A DNA stretch of 64,000 bases from Fusibacter sp. 3D3 (GTDB lineage: Bacteria; Bacillota; Clostridia; Peptostreptococcales; Acidaminobacteraceae). The stretch is taken from assembly GCF_001748365.1 (NCBI RefSeq), contig NZ_BDHH01000009.1:77128-141127 (forward strand), written 5' to 3'. The notes under the pieces were generated by a model that worked only from the letters and a program-made list of their open reading frames with translations, did no database searches and was not told where the DNA came from. The position numbers and the translations under genes are program-made. Of this stretch, positions 18,381 through 27,505 are shown piece after piece. Each line of letters begins with the position of its first letter. Position 1 is the first letter of the stretch.

Positions 18381-19481
18381 TTATTCAAAGCCTATCTCTA
18401 TAAGCAATTCATGCCAATTATTTGAAAACGGTTCCTTTGGGCTATTATATACGCTTTTGTCATAGTCCAGACTGCCCTCAATAGCACTAATCATATAGCT
18501 TGCAAGCTCTTCGAAATTACTCGGGTCAAAAAATTTAAGTTTATCATAGTTGCCTATAGTTTCGTGAGCATAGGGTAAATCAGATAATATAATGGTTTTT
18601 TTAGTTTCCTTAAACTCTGATATTGGTAATCCCCATGTCTCTAACTTTGAAGGGAATATCATACAATCTATCTTTTCATATAGACTAAAGACAGACTCTC
18701 TTGATTGAAGTCCTATCCAAGTGATGCATTTCAAATCTTTATATTTATTATATATTGCTTTAGAATAATTATTTTCTTTTCCATTTAAAGTTAAACAGAT
18801 TTCAAAGTTGTAAATTCCTCTATTTTCAAGTATTTTGCATGCTTCACATATAACTTCAAAGTTTTTAAAAAACCGAGGAAATGCGGGAAATAAAAAAGTG
18901 AATTTGTCATTGTTATTATTTATATTTGGACCAATTGTCACGTTAACAAGATTTGGCCTAGCAACAATAACATTTGTTACGCCATAAAGTTTTTCAAATG
19001 CCTCCCGAATCCAATTTTGCTGAACGATTATGCTCTTATTTTTTTTTATATTAATTTTGTACAAATATTTATAAAATAATGAAAATAAAAAATTTGTAGG
19101 ACTATATCTAAAATTAGCTATCTCTGGTTTTAAGAATGGTGATGGATTGTGGCAATAGGTAAATTGATTATTTGCTACTACATTTGGAGTAATGTCATGC
19201 AAAGAAATCCAAATATCAATATCACGTTCTAATTTAGAAAATTTCTTGAAATAAAAATACTCATACCACAATCTCCAAAAATAGTTTTTCCTAGAATTAG
19301 GGAGCTCAATAAATTGAATCGTATTTGGGTATTCGCTAAATAGTATTTTTTTATGAACGAATGCAATTATTTTATGTTCTTTATCATATTCATGTTCAAT
19401 GATTGTATCCAAACAATCTTTATATACAGATAATGGACCACCTTCAAACAAATTGATTCCCGATATAATAATCTTTTTCAT
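18381..19481 (-). CDS. Family 4 (GT-B) glycosyltransferase
   Basis: A 366 aa retaining GT-B enzyme: N-terminal IIISGINLFEGGPLSVYKD, C-terminal GLQSRESVFSLYEKIDCMIFPSKLETWGLPISEF (GT4 E-x7-E region) and IILSDLPYAHETIG. I placed the start at the ATG at 19481. The longer frame back to 19568 would overlap the acyltransferase gene and adds 29 unlikely residues. The ribosome site is weak (TAAGCG), so the start is less certain than the gene. Donor sugar unknown. Confidence 0.85.
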   Translation of the reverse strand: MKKIIISGINLFEGGPLSVYKDCLDTIIEHEYDKEHKIIAFVHKKILFSEYPNTIQFIELPNSRKNYFWRLWYEYFYFKKFSKLERDIDIWISLHDITPNVVANNQFTYCHNPSPFLKPEIANFRYSPTNFLFSLFYKYLYKINIKKNKSIIVQQNWIREAFEKLYGVTNVIVARPNLVNVTIGPNINNNNDKFTFLFPAFPRFFKNFEVICEACKILENRGIYNFEICLTLNGKENNYSKAIYNKYKDLKCITWIGLQSRESVFSLYEKIDCMIFPSKLETWGLPISEFKETKKTIILSDLPYAHETIGNYDKLKFFDPSNFEELASYMISAIEGSLDYDKSVYNSPKEPFSNNWHELLIEIGFE

Positions 19482-19545
19482 AATTACGCTTACACAACAA
19501 CCTAATCTGTGTATTTTCCTTTCAATGTGTCCTTTCGTGTAAAAT

Positions 19546-20139
19546 TTAGCTCTTGATCCATAATTCACTTTCTTTATTCCACACCTTAATTACCTTCGCT
19601 GGAACACCCGCAACAATTGTATGTTTCGGTACATTTTTAGTAACAACTGAATTAGCACCGACAATGCATCCGTCACCAATTGTAATACCACTTAAAATGC
19701 TAACATTTTCACCAATCCATACATTATTACCAATAATAACAGGATCAGTAGCCAATAATCTTCTATCCGGTGGTATATCTGGTGAATCATTTTCCAAGCC
19801 TTCTTTATAGCAGCCATGACTAATATCACTTATATAAATCTTAGATGCCATTAAACAATTATTTCCAATAATTACTTTTTCACCAGCAGCAATATGCACA
19901 TAATCGCCAATTTTACAATTATTCCCAATGATTAGTTTTTTATAATTTCCTTGCGTTATATCAAACATTTCTAGTCTGCAATTATATCCTGTGGTAAAAC
20001 CGTTCCCATACGAAAGGTGTGTCTTTCCTCTTATATATATAGGGAGTCTAATCAATCTAGCCTTTTTAAAGAATATTTTTGTGAAAACTAAAGCGATTAT
20101 GTTTTTTATAATCTCGCTAATGCTATATGAATTTTTCAC
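19546..20139 (-). CDS. Hexapeptide-repeat acetyltransferase (WcaF/maltose-acetyltransferase-like)
   Basis: A 197 aa beta-helix acyltransferase: hexapeptide turns IIGNNCKIGDYVHIAAGEKV, the catalytic-His region ISDISHGCYKEG, then VIIGNNVWIGENVSILSGIT, GDGCIVGANSVVTKNVP and the IVAGVPAKVIKVW tail. It starts with GTG at 20139 behind AAAGGACGGCAAAG. It probably acetylates a repeat-unit sugar. Within this family the acceptor cannot be read from sequence. Confidence 0.87.
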   Translation of the reverse strand: MKNSYSISEIIKNIIALVFTKIFFKKARLIRLPIYIRGKTHLSYGNGFTTGYNCRLEMFDITQGNYKKLIIGNNCKIGDYVHIAAGEKVIIGNNCLMASKIYISDISHGCYKEGLENDSPDIPPDRRLLATDPVIIGNNVWIGENVSILSGITIGDGCIVGANSVVTKNVPKHTIVAGVPAKVIKVWNKESELWIKS

Positions 20140-20162
20140 CTTTGCCGTCCTTTCAGCTCACA

Positions 20163-20930
20163 TTAAAGTCCCCATTTGATAAAATATTTCATCATTGAAT
20201 TTAAGGCAATCAAAAATATTTTTTTTGATTTAACATTATCTCTTTTCCACAAATGTGTTACAGTAAAATTCGGATTAAAAATCAGTCGACCTTCTTTAAC
20301 AAGCATTCTAGATAAATCTGCATCTTCAAAATGCAAAAAATAGCGTTCGTCAAAGCCTTTAACTGCTCTTAAAGCATTTGTTCGGCTCATCATAAAACAA
20401 CCTGTTGAAAATTCAATATCTGTTGGTTCTGAAATCATTTCATTTTTTCTTGTATATTCGGATCTCCATTTTTCAAATACAAATCCGTACTTCTCAAAAC
20501 GACCACCTAAAAAATATCTTATTTTGGGATTTAGTTTGGGCAAAAATTGTTCAGTTCCATCTGGATTTAATATTTTAGGTGTCACCATACAAATATCTTC
20601 ATTTTCATCCATATAATCAAGTAAATCTTCAATTAAATTGGGTTCAAAGTGAATATCTGGGTTTACAATGAAATGATATTTAGTATTTAAGTTCATAATT
20701 ATTTTATTATGACCTGCACCAAACCCGATGTTATATTCAAGCTTAAGTAGTTTAACTGAAGGAAATTCGTTCTCCACAACATTTTTTGTATTATCAGTCG
20801 AACAGTTATCAACAACATATACGTCCATAATTGATATTACACTGCTTTTAAGTAATGCATTTAAAATTGTTCTTATTTCAGTTTCACTATTATACGTAAC
20901 AATACATGCTGATATTTTATAGTTTTTCAT
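20163..20930 (-). CDS. Family 2 glycosyltransferase, rhamnosyltransferase-like
   Basis: A 255 aa GT-A enzyme similar in layout to WbbL-type rhamnosyltransferases: SACIVTYNSETEIRTIL, VYVVDNCSTDNT, NIGFGAGHNK, the metal-site HFIVNPDIHFEP, FSTGCFMMSRTNALRAVKGFDERYFLHFEDADLSRM and THLWKRDNVKS. The presence of the full dTDP-rhamnose pathway in the locus supports a rhamnosyl donor. It lies 24 bp upstream of the acetyltransferase gene. Confidence 0.88.
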   Translation of the reverse strand: MKNYKISACIVTYNSETEIRTILNALLKSSVISIMDVYVVDNCSTDNTKNVVENEFPSVKLLKLEYNIGFGAGHNKIIMNLNTKYHFIVNPDIHFEPNLIEDLLDYMDENEDICMVTPKILNPDGTEQFLPKLNPKIRYFLGGRFEKYGFVFEKWRSEYTRKNEMISEPTDIEFSTGCFMMSRTNALRAVKGFDERYFLHFEDADLSRMLVKEGRLIFNPNFTVTHLWKRDNVKSKKIFLIALNSMMKYFIKWGL

Positions 20931-20974
20931 GCTAAACCCACCTTTGTTAAAACTTTCATTTCAATCCAGAAAAT

Positions 20975-21574
20975 TTAATTTTTATAATTTCTTTTTTTTC
21001 CTTCCAAAACGCCTTCATTTTTTACAACTTTTAAAATTGTTCCAAAAAAACATCTTAAATCCATCACAAATCCTATTTTTTTAACATATTCACCATCTAA
21101 TTTAGCTTTTACATCTATTGGTAACTCATCTCGTCCATTTATTTGCGCCCACCCAGTTAGTCCTACAGGTATATCGTTTGCACCATATAGATCTCTCTCA
21201 TCAAGCAAATCATATTGATTCCACAAAGCGGGACGTGGACCAATAATAGACATATCGCCTCTCAATATATTTAAAATCTGTGGCAACTCATCTAAACTCG
21301 TCTTTCTCAAAATCTTTCCAGTTTTAGTAATCCATTTCTCTGGGTTCTCTAGCATATGTGTCGGAGTATCTTTTGGTGTGTCAATCCTCATTGTTCTAAA
21401 TTTATAAATTTCAAAATATTTTTTATTGACCTTAACTCTTTTTTGCTTAAAAAGTACTGGACCTGGTGTGTCCAATTTAATTGCAATGATCAAGATAATA
21501 AAAATTGGCGATAGTATAATCAACCCAATCAACGACAACATAAAATCAATTAATCTCTTTATTTTCAAATACAT
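20975..21574 (-). CDS. Small monotopic phosphoglycosyl transferase (bacterial sugar transferase)
   Basis: A 199 aa initiating enzyme that links a sugar-1-phosphate to undecaprenyl phosphate. It has one N-terminal hydrophobic segment (residues about 10-32, the re-entrant helix), KQKRVKVNKKYFEIYKFRTMR, the catalytic Asp-Glu pair in RKTSLDELPQILNILRGDMSIIGPRPAL, and GLTGWAQINGRDELP. It is the short, PglC-like form without the N-terminal membrane bundle of WbaP. It follows the regulator gene by 39 bp and would begin assembly of the repeat unit encoded downstream. Confidence 0.92.
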   Translation of the reverse strand: MYLKIKRLIDFMLSLIGLIILSPIFIILIIAIKLDTPGPVLFKQKRVKVNKKYFEIYKFRTMRIDTPKDTPTHMLENPEKWITKTGKILRKTSLDELPQILNILRGDMSIIGPRPALWNQYDLLDERDLYGANDIPVGLTGWAQINGRDELPIDVKAKLDGEYVKKIGFVMDLRCFFGTILKVVKNEGVLEGKKRNYKN

Positions 21575-21613
21575 TTAACCACCTCGTTTGTCCCCAAAAT
21601 AAAAATCTGTAAC

Positions 21614-22108
21614 TTAATCATATACTTTTAAAGAAACCCCCTCCAAAAGATGTATCCCTTTTAGAGTTTGATCATCCCAATACACAAAATTATTTGTCTT
21701 AGGATTTTCTTTTACCCATTCATAATTATATTTATGTGCACTCAAAACATCGATTAAAATAGCTGCAATTTCATCTTGTTGTCCAAAAATATAAACAATT
21801 TCGTCATGTTGAAACCGTTCTAATATAAGAGTTTCAATATGCCCTCTAATTTTCAAGACCGCTTGATATGATCTTGTTATAAAGTGTAAAGTTTTTTTAG
21901 ATAGAGTTGTAAATCCACTTGGTGTAAGCATATATTTGATTCTATTACCATTTAATCTTTCAGTTTTGATTAAACCTACTTTAATAAATTTTTTTAACAA
22001 CAAATTTACCATCCCTAGTGATAATCCTGTTTGATCTGATATATCGCGTTGAGAAATCATATCATTTTGTTGTATCACACTTAATATGTTAACTTCGTGT
22101 GTCTCCAT
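21614..22108 (-). CDS. Winged-helix (MarR-like) transcriptional regulator of the polysaccharide operon
   Basis: A 164 aa protein. Residues 1-70 form a winged helix (HEVNILSVIQQNDMISQRDISDQTGLSLGMVNLLLKKFIKVGLIKTE, then a wing). Residues 75-164 are a helix plus an alpha/beta tail ending YWDDQTLKGIHLLEG that I do not recognise. It is the first gene after a clear promoter and heads the distal polysaccharide genes, so autoregulation and control of this operon are likely. A palindrome over the predicted start point is a candidate operator. TAAGGAG precedes the ATG at a somewhat long spacing. Confidence 0.8.
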   Translation of the reverse strand: METHEVNILSVIQQNDMISQRDISDQTGLSLGMVNLLLKKFIKVGLIKTERLNGNRIKYMLTPSGFTTLSKKTLHFITRSYQAVLKIRGHIETLILERFQHDEIVYIFGQQDEIAAILIDVLSAHKYNYEWVKENPKTNNFVYWDDQTLKGIHLLEGVSLKVYD

Positions 22109-22159
22109 AAGACTATTGCTCCTTACTTAATTGATTTAACACGCGGTTCTATTTTTATC

Positions 22160-22174
22160 GTTCATTTATTGAAC
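22160..22174. promoter_or_regulatory. Candidate operator palindrome for the winged-helix regulator
   Basis: GTTCATTTATTGAAC is a perfect 5-5-5 inverted repeat lying exactly at the expected transcription start (about 22174) of the promoter at 22181-22209. Binding there would block transcription. The link to the adjacent regulator is inferred from position. Confidence 0.45.
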
Positions 22175-22180
22175 ACGTTA

Positions 22181-22209
22181 ATTATAATCGATACTTTGTC
22201 ATTGGTCAA
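22181..22209 (-). promoter_or_regulatory. Sigma-A type promoter for the regulator and distal polysaccharide operon
   Basis: On the minus strand TTGACC (22209-22204) is followed after 17 bp by a perfect TATAAT (22186-22181). The leader to the regulator ATG is about 65 nt. It sits in the 120-bp gap after the ligase gene ending at 22229, the only strong promoter visible inside the locus between 1 and 25 kb. Confidence 0.8.
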
Positions 22210-22228
22210 CCTAAATAGAATTAATTTT

Positions 22229-24448
22229 CTACTCTACAACAATTTTACCAATCTCAATATCTGATTTATCTGTATTTTTTAATTTTAACCAATGAACAAT
22301 TCCGTTTTCATCAGTGTAGCTGCTTATGAAATAGATTATATAATCACCTTTAATATTCGAAACATTAAAATGCAAATCGTGTATTTCATTGACATTCCAC
22401 ATAGTAGTGTTTTCTATGTGTTCCAAAGTTATATTTTCTGTATTTCCTACGCCACCGTTACTTTTGAATCGGCTAATACTTGTTGGTAATAAATAAGCAC
22501 TCAATCTATAATTTTTGTCAATGTTACTAATTGCTTTTATTTTAATGATTAGAGTTTTGTTTTCTTTGTAATCTGCACCAACAAGAACAAATCCATTATC
22601 CAGTTCTTTATAATCAAAAGTTTCTAAATCATCAGCTTGATTGTTCACGCTTTCCAGTGGATATTTGCTTTCATTTAAAAATCGTAATGGATAAATCCTA
22701 TCAATATATTTTATTTTTTCAAGTGTTGATAGACTCGTAAGCTTAACGTTAAAGGTAGCATGCTTTGGTTTAATACTCTCAAAACTTATAAAAACTTTAG
22801 AATCAGGAAATTGTCTCTTAAAGTTTACATAATCTCGTCCACTCACATTATCATAATCATAGTGAGCGTGCTCAATTATATTTCCATAAATTGTAATTTC
22901 AGTTAATTTCATTACGACTATGCTATCTTCATTATTGTTCAAGATATTATAAGAAACTTTTAAATCCGAATCCGATCCAAAATCACTTAAGTCCAATTCC
23001 GTTTCAGATTTACCATCAATTTTAGTATCAGATTTTAGAATATAGACATTACTACTGCATAGTAATGTAAGTATAATCAGTACAATAATCGATACGCCTC
23101 GTTTTAAAAAGGCATATAAATCCAATTTCACTTTTAATGGATCAACAATTTTAAAACTGGAGAAAGATTTAAAATAATAAATTGCCATTCCTGATAGGAA
23201 CCATAAAACTCTTTGATTTTCAATATTAAGCACACTCGCTTGTACCATAACGACACATAAAATTGCCAAAAGTTCTGAGTTGAGATACACAAAATTGCTA
23301 AAATTATCCGCGATTTTACTTCGATTTTTAATAATCACATATAGTAATAAATACAATGGGAAAAAATATAATAAAATTCCTATAATTCCGGTTTCTGAAA
23401 ACAGTCCCAAATATGTGTTGTGAGGGATTTTCCCTATATACTCTAGATTTAAAAAATCAAAATATATTTTTGAATTGACAATGTAATTTCCTCTACCTAC
23501 ACCAAAAATCGGATTATCTTTGCCAATCAGCCATGCAACCAATGCCAGGCTGTGACGCGTATCATATCCACTCCCAAAGTTCAAAAAACTATTATATAAT
23601 TTAGTAAGAAATTCATGTCTAAATATTAGACCATCAATATTTAGAATAGCAAGCAATCCCATCCAAAACACAAGTATAGCATCCAATAATACGATAACTC
23701 TTTTTGTTGATCTGCATGCAATCCACACTATAGAAGCTAAAAAAGCGGCTAAAAATCCGCCTCTAGAATCTGTCAAAAGAATCAAGCCAAGTGAGATTAT
23801 TGTATTTAAATAATACACCCATCTATAACCAATTCGGTTTTCTCTTCTTGCAAAGCGCATCATTAGAAATGCATTTATACCCAGGAACGTAGCTGCATGA
23901 TTGGGGTCTGTGTAAGTACCCATAAAAAAAAACTTATATTTATCTAGATTCATATAATTCGAAAAATAATTATTAACTGCAATAAAATTTAACAATAAAC
24001 CTATAATCATAAAAAGGTAAGAACTTATTGTCCATATCACCTTGATATATTTTGTTTTGATTATCAATAAAGCCTTATAGCCAATGTAAAAATAACTCAA
24101 ATTAATAAAAAGTTTTATAAGCTCTCCTAATAAGCCTTTCCACCCTTCATCTATTATTGTTCCACTAGAAATAGCATGAAATCCAACAATAATAATCCAA
24201 AAGAACAAAATCAATGCCCAAATATATATTTTAACACCCTCTGCGATATCCTTTAATTTCATATTAATCAGCATGAAAAGAATAATAAATGGAATCACAA
24301 AATCCGAAATCGCAAAATTGAATGGAACTTGTCCAATATATATAACTTTCATAAAATTAAGCAATAATATCATTAATAAAAATAACATTTTTCCAATATT
24401 ATTCAACGTTATACTCTTGCTTAACTTTCTGTAATAGGAACTAAACAT
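22229..24448 (-). CDS. O-antigen ligase/polymerase-like membrane protein with extracytoplasmic C-terminal domain
   Basis: A 739 aa protein. Residues 1 to about 440 hold about 12 membrane segments with the ligase signature LIGKDNPIFGVGRGNYIV and, after it, IPHNTYLGLFSETGIIGILL. A last membrane segment (VSIIVLIILTLLCSSNVYIL) leads into roughly 250 residues of beta-rich extracellular domain of unknown function. I moved the start to the ATG at 24448 (AAATGAGGTAGCA before it) because the longer ORF adds a poor N-terminus. It may act as a glycan ligase, for instance onto S-layer or cell-wall acceptors, or as a polymerase. Confidence 0.8.
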   Translation of the reverse strand: MFSSYYRKLSKSITLNNIGKMLFLLMILLLNFMKVIYIGQVPFNFAISDFVIPFIILFMLINMKLKDIAEGVKIYIWALILFFWIIIVGFHAISSGTIIDEGWKGLLGELIKLFINLSYFYIGYKALLIIKTKYIKVIWTISSYLFMIIGLLLNFIAVNNYFSNYMNLDKYKFFFMGTYTDPNHAATFLGINAFLMMRFARRENRIGYRWVYYLNTIISLGLILLTDSRGGFLAAFLASIVWIACRSTKRVIVLLDAILVFWMGLLAILNIDGLIFRHEFLTKLYNSFLNFGSGYDTRHSLALVAWLIGKDNPIFGVGRGNYIVNSKIYFDFLNLEYIGKIPHNTYLGLFSETGIIGILLYFFPLYLLLYVIIKNRSKIADNFSNFVYLNSELLAILCVVMVQASVLNIENQRVLWFLSGMAIYYFKSFSSFKIVDPLKVKLDLYAFLKRGVSIIVLIILTLLCSSNVYILKSDTKIDGKSETELDLSDFGSDSDLKVSYNILNNNEDSIVVMKLTEITIYGNIIEHAHYDYDNVSGRDYVNFKRQFPDSKVFISFESIKPKHATFNVKLTSLSTLEKIKYIDRIYPLRFLNESKYPLESVNNQADDLETFDYKELDNGFVLVGADYKENKTLIIKIKAISNIDKNYRLSAYLLPTSISRFKSNGGVGNTENITLEHIENTTMWNVNEIHDLHFNVSNIKGDYIIYFISSYTDENGIVHWLKLKNTDKSDIEIGKIVVE

Positions 24449-24541
24449 TGCTACCTCATTTGCTAATTTTCTTAGTGACTGTACACGGCTAGGCACACAA
24501 TAATAGAGCAAAATAAACCACTCATTCTGCTCTATTTTTAA

Positions 24542-25600
24542 TTATAACGTGTTTTTCCAATATGTTCTAAACACTACAATGATGATACTTAACATTAAGC
24601 CTAATATTAAGCTAATAAAAATTCTAATTAATCTCTTTTGAGCCAAAGGAATATCTGGCAAATATGCATCTGAGATAATATTAAAATTTGAAGATAAAAC
24701 ATCTAGCTTTCCATTTAAAATAGTAGAAGAACTCTCACTGTCTTTAGAATTGTTAATTTCATTTCTTTCATTTAAAAGTTCCTTATAAAAATCTTTTGTC
24801 TGTTTCAAAGTCTCTTTAAGATTAATTAATTCTGTTTTCTGCTCCAAATACTGTGATTCTAAACTAAAATAATTTGAATCAGAATATTCTTCTATCATCA
24901 CGCTTTGTGAAAGTGATTTTATATCTACATTTAACTCCTCTGCATATAATGCTGCTGCATTAGGGTCGGCAAACAATGCTTTTTGAAGAGTATAAATCGG
25001 ATTTACACTATCCATTAGTTGTTTTGTCTCCGCCAATATAGATTCTTTAAGGTCAATTGATTTTTGGAAATTATCAATTGAAACTTCATATGACAAAATA
25101 AAATTGTCTAGTGCATTTTTTTTAAATGTACTTCTTAGATTCTCCAAATATACTTTAACCAGATTATCATTAATTGTTTTAGATAATACTGGATCGCTAG
25201 CCACAACTACAATTTGAAAACGATTAGTTTCTTTTTTGTCATCTTTTACAATTTTAATTGACCTCTTAAATATACTTCTTGTGACATCCAATTCATTATC
25301 CTTTATAACCTGATCTAGCACATCTTTACTGTATACATATTGAATATAGTCATCTATATTCTGAGATGGAAATGAATAAACCCCAAATCTAGTTTGAACA
25401 TCCGTTGGTGTTTTAATCATAAGCTCACTCGTTGATTCATAAGATGGTGATGTAAAAATAAAAACATATGCACCTGTTAGAATAACAATTATTGAAGTAA
25501 TAACAGCAACTAATCTTCTCTCTTTCCAAACTGATAAAATCAGTTCTTTAATATTTATTTCATTATATTCTTCAATATGATAATTCTGTTTTTCTTGCAT
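24542..25600 (-). CDS. Wzz-type chain-length determinant / polysaccharide co-polymerase
   Basis: A 352 aa bitopic membrane protein. It has a cytoplasmic N-terminus, TM1 near residues 31-52 (LVAVITSIIVILTGAYVFIF), then SPSYESTSELMIKTP typical of the Wzz domain, a long periplasm-side coiled coil (about 170-300) and TM2 near 325-345 (LIRIFISLILGLMLSIIIVV). It controls chain length with Wzy. No kinase domain (BY-kinase) is attached and no separate one is seen. AAATGGAGGAAAAAAGAG precedes the ATG. Confidence 0.88.
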   Translation of the reverse strand: MQEKQNYHIEEYNEINIKELILSVWKERRLVAVITSIIVILTGAYVFIFTSPSYESTSELMIKTPTDVQTRFGVYSFPSQNIDDYIQYVYSKDVLDQVIKDNELDVTRSIFKRSIKIVKDDKKETNRFQIVVVASDPVLSKTINDNLVKVYLENLRSTFKKNALDNFILSYEVSIDNFQKSIDLKESILAETKQLMDSVNPIYTLQKALFADPNAAALYAEELNVDIKSLSQSVMIEEYSDSNYFSLESQYLEQKTELINLKETLKQTKDFYKELLNERNEINNSKDSESSSTILNGKLDVLSSNFNIISDAYLPDIPLAQKRLIRIFISLILGLMLSIIIVVFRTYWKNTL

Positions 25601-26071
25601 CTCTTTTTTCCTCCATTTTTAATTCTCAAAGACTATTTTATCACAATAAAATTCATTAGCTGACTTTTGTCTCTAATTTGGAATATATTCTTAATATTAT
25701 TCCATTCACAAGTATCCTTAATTAAGATCTACCTCAAAGAGCATCAATAAATTTATCTCATCGACTATCATTCGATGCTATATTTTATCACAAAAACCTT
25801 GTTTATAGCTCATTTCCTAATTCAACCCCACCTTCGTTTAAATTCGGTTTATATGGAGAGATATGATAAATTCTTGCATCATCGAGAATAAGTACAATTT
25901 CTCTAGAATACAGCTTCAAGCATTATGTGTTAAATTTGTATGTTTTCCACTTTTTCGCTTTAAAAAAGCATCACAGAACTATACCTGTTTTGAGGGGTCA
26001 GCTTTATACAATGTACGGGGTAGAGATGTAAATGCTAATTCTCTTGTTATCAAATGTAAATTCAAGATGGA
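25601..26071. other. 471-bp intergenic region between the long sugar transferase and wzz genes
   Basis: No convincing gene is present. On the minus strand the 13-mer TTGTGATAAAATA occurs twice (25634-25646 and 25781-25793). Each contains an extended -10-like TGATAAAAT, so tandem promoters or regulator sites for wzz are possible. I see no clear -35 boxes and no clear terminator for the preceding gene. A 71-codon plus-strand ORF here looks random. Confidence 0.4.
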
Positions 26072-27475
26072 TCAATAAGCATTCCCATTCACAAACCCCT
26101 TCACAAACGTGAGCAAAATCACCTTCACATCTAGGCTCATCGTCCAGTTCTCAATATAGTACAGATCAAACTCGATCCGCTTTTCTATGGAAGTATCTCC
26201 GCGCCAGCCATTCACCTGTGCCCATCCCGTAATCCCAGGTCTCACTTGGTGCTTGATCATATACTTGGGAATCTTTTCTTTAAACTGATCCACAAAGTAA
26301 GGCCGTTCTGGTCTTGGCCCTACCACGCTCATATCGCCCTTGAGCACATTAAAAAACTGTGGCAATTCATCGATACTTGTCTTTCTCATAAAGTTGCCCC
26401 ACTTGGTCTTACGGGGGTCATTTTCAGTAGTCCATTTGTGCTTCTCTTTGCTTTTATCTTCCACACGCATGGATCTAAACTTGTACATTTCAAAGTTTTT
26501 TCGGTTCAATCCCACGCGCTCTTGCTTAAAAATAATCGGCCCCGGTGATGTGAACTTTATCATCAAAATACTTAAGAGCATTATAGGTGAAAAAAGCACA
26601 ATAGCCACACTGGAAATCAAGATGTCTACAAGTCTTTTCATGATGGCTTTAAAGAGATTATCAAGCGGCACATGTCTGGTGTCTATGATAGGCATCCCCT
26701 CTAAATCGTCCATATAAGGTCTTGCTGGGATGTACTGATAGTAGTAGGGGATTATATTTGTCTTGATGCCATGCTTCTCACAGAGCCCTATAAGCTCACC
26801 TAAGCAGTCATAGGCATTGAAGGTTAAAGCGATCGTGACGACATCTATAGCTTCATTTTTTAGAACGTCTTCCAGTTCTCCTATTCTACCTCTAATGCCG
26901 CAACCTGCTGGCAAATCACGTCTCTTAATGGTCACATCATCTAAAATTCCCACGATTTTATACCCAAACGCGGGATTCTTCCCGATATTCTTGATGAATT
27001 GTTTGCCGATATCATTATAGCCTATCAAAAGGCACTTCCTAAGATTATACCCTTTCTTCCTATAATTCTGAACAAGCGAAATGATCACCCCTCTGGAAGC
27101 AAAGGTAAATACAATGTTTAAGAAATAAAACGTCACCAGTACAAGTCTTGAAAAATCCACTATTTTGAAGACAAAGAGGATTAAAATCAAAGTCACAATC
27201 CCATAGGTGTTCACTTTAATAACGCCTTTTAACTCTTCAAAGAGCTTATAAGATCGCACTTGATAAAGCCCCATAAAATTATAAAACATCAAGTAAATCG
27301 GAATCGATGCCAGCAGTGGCACAAAGGCTTGTGTCAAAGGAATCGCCAAGATCCCCTCTGAAAAAAACGACGTGTAGAACCTAATGTAATGCGCAAGCGA
27401 AAAAGCAATGCTCATCACAAATATATCGATCACAATTTGCAATTGGTTGAGTGTTTTTTGGTTTTCTTTGAACAT
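26072..27475 (-). CDS. Long-form undecaprenyl-phosphate sugar-1-phosphate transferase (WbaP/WcaJ-like)
   Basis: A 467 aa initiating enzyme with the full polyprenyl glycosylphosphotransferase layout. There are four N-terminal membrane segments (about 10-130) and a CoA-binding-like Rossmann domain (KCLLIGYNDIGKQFIKN). A re-entrant helix near 275-300 is followed by the catalytic domain with KQERVGLNRKNFEMYKFRSMR, the DE pair in SIDELPQFFNVLKGDMSVVGPRPERP, and GITGWAQVNGWRGDT. AAAGAGGTTTAAA precedes the ATG. It is the second phosphoglycosyl transferase of the locus and may start a different glycan. Confidence 0.93.
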   Translation of the reverse strand: MFKENQKTLNQLQIVIDIFVMSIAFSLAHYIRFYTSFFSEGILAIPLTQAFVPLLASIPIYLMFYNFMGLYQVRSYKLFEELKGVIKVNTYGIVTLILILFVFKIVDFSRLVLVTFYFLNIVFTFASRGVIISLVQNYRKKGYNLRKCLLIGYNDIGKQFIKNIGKNPAFGYKIVGILDDVTIKRRDLPAGCGIRGRIGELEDVLKNEAIDVVTIALTFNAYDCLGELIGLCEKHGIKTNIIPYYYQYIPARPYMDDLEGMPIIDTRHVPLDNLFKAIMKRLVDILISSVAIVLFSPIMLLSILMIKFTSPGPIIFKQERVGLNRKNFEMYKFRSMRVEDKSKEKHKWTTENDPRKTKWGNFMRKTSIDELPQFFNVLKGDMSVVGPRPERPYFVDQFKEKIPKYMIKHQVRPGITGWAQVNGWRGDTSIEKRIEFDLYYIENWTMSLDVKVILLTFVKGFVNGNAY

Positions 27476-27505
27476 TTTAAACCTCTTTAAATTTGATGTC
27501 TACGA

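Noticed and set aside
25863-26078. 71-codon plus-strand ORF in the gap before the long sugar transferase gene
   Set aside because: No ribosome site, random-looking composition, and it runs against all neighbouring genes and into the next gene's end.
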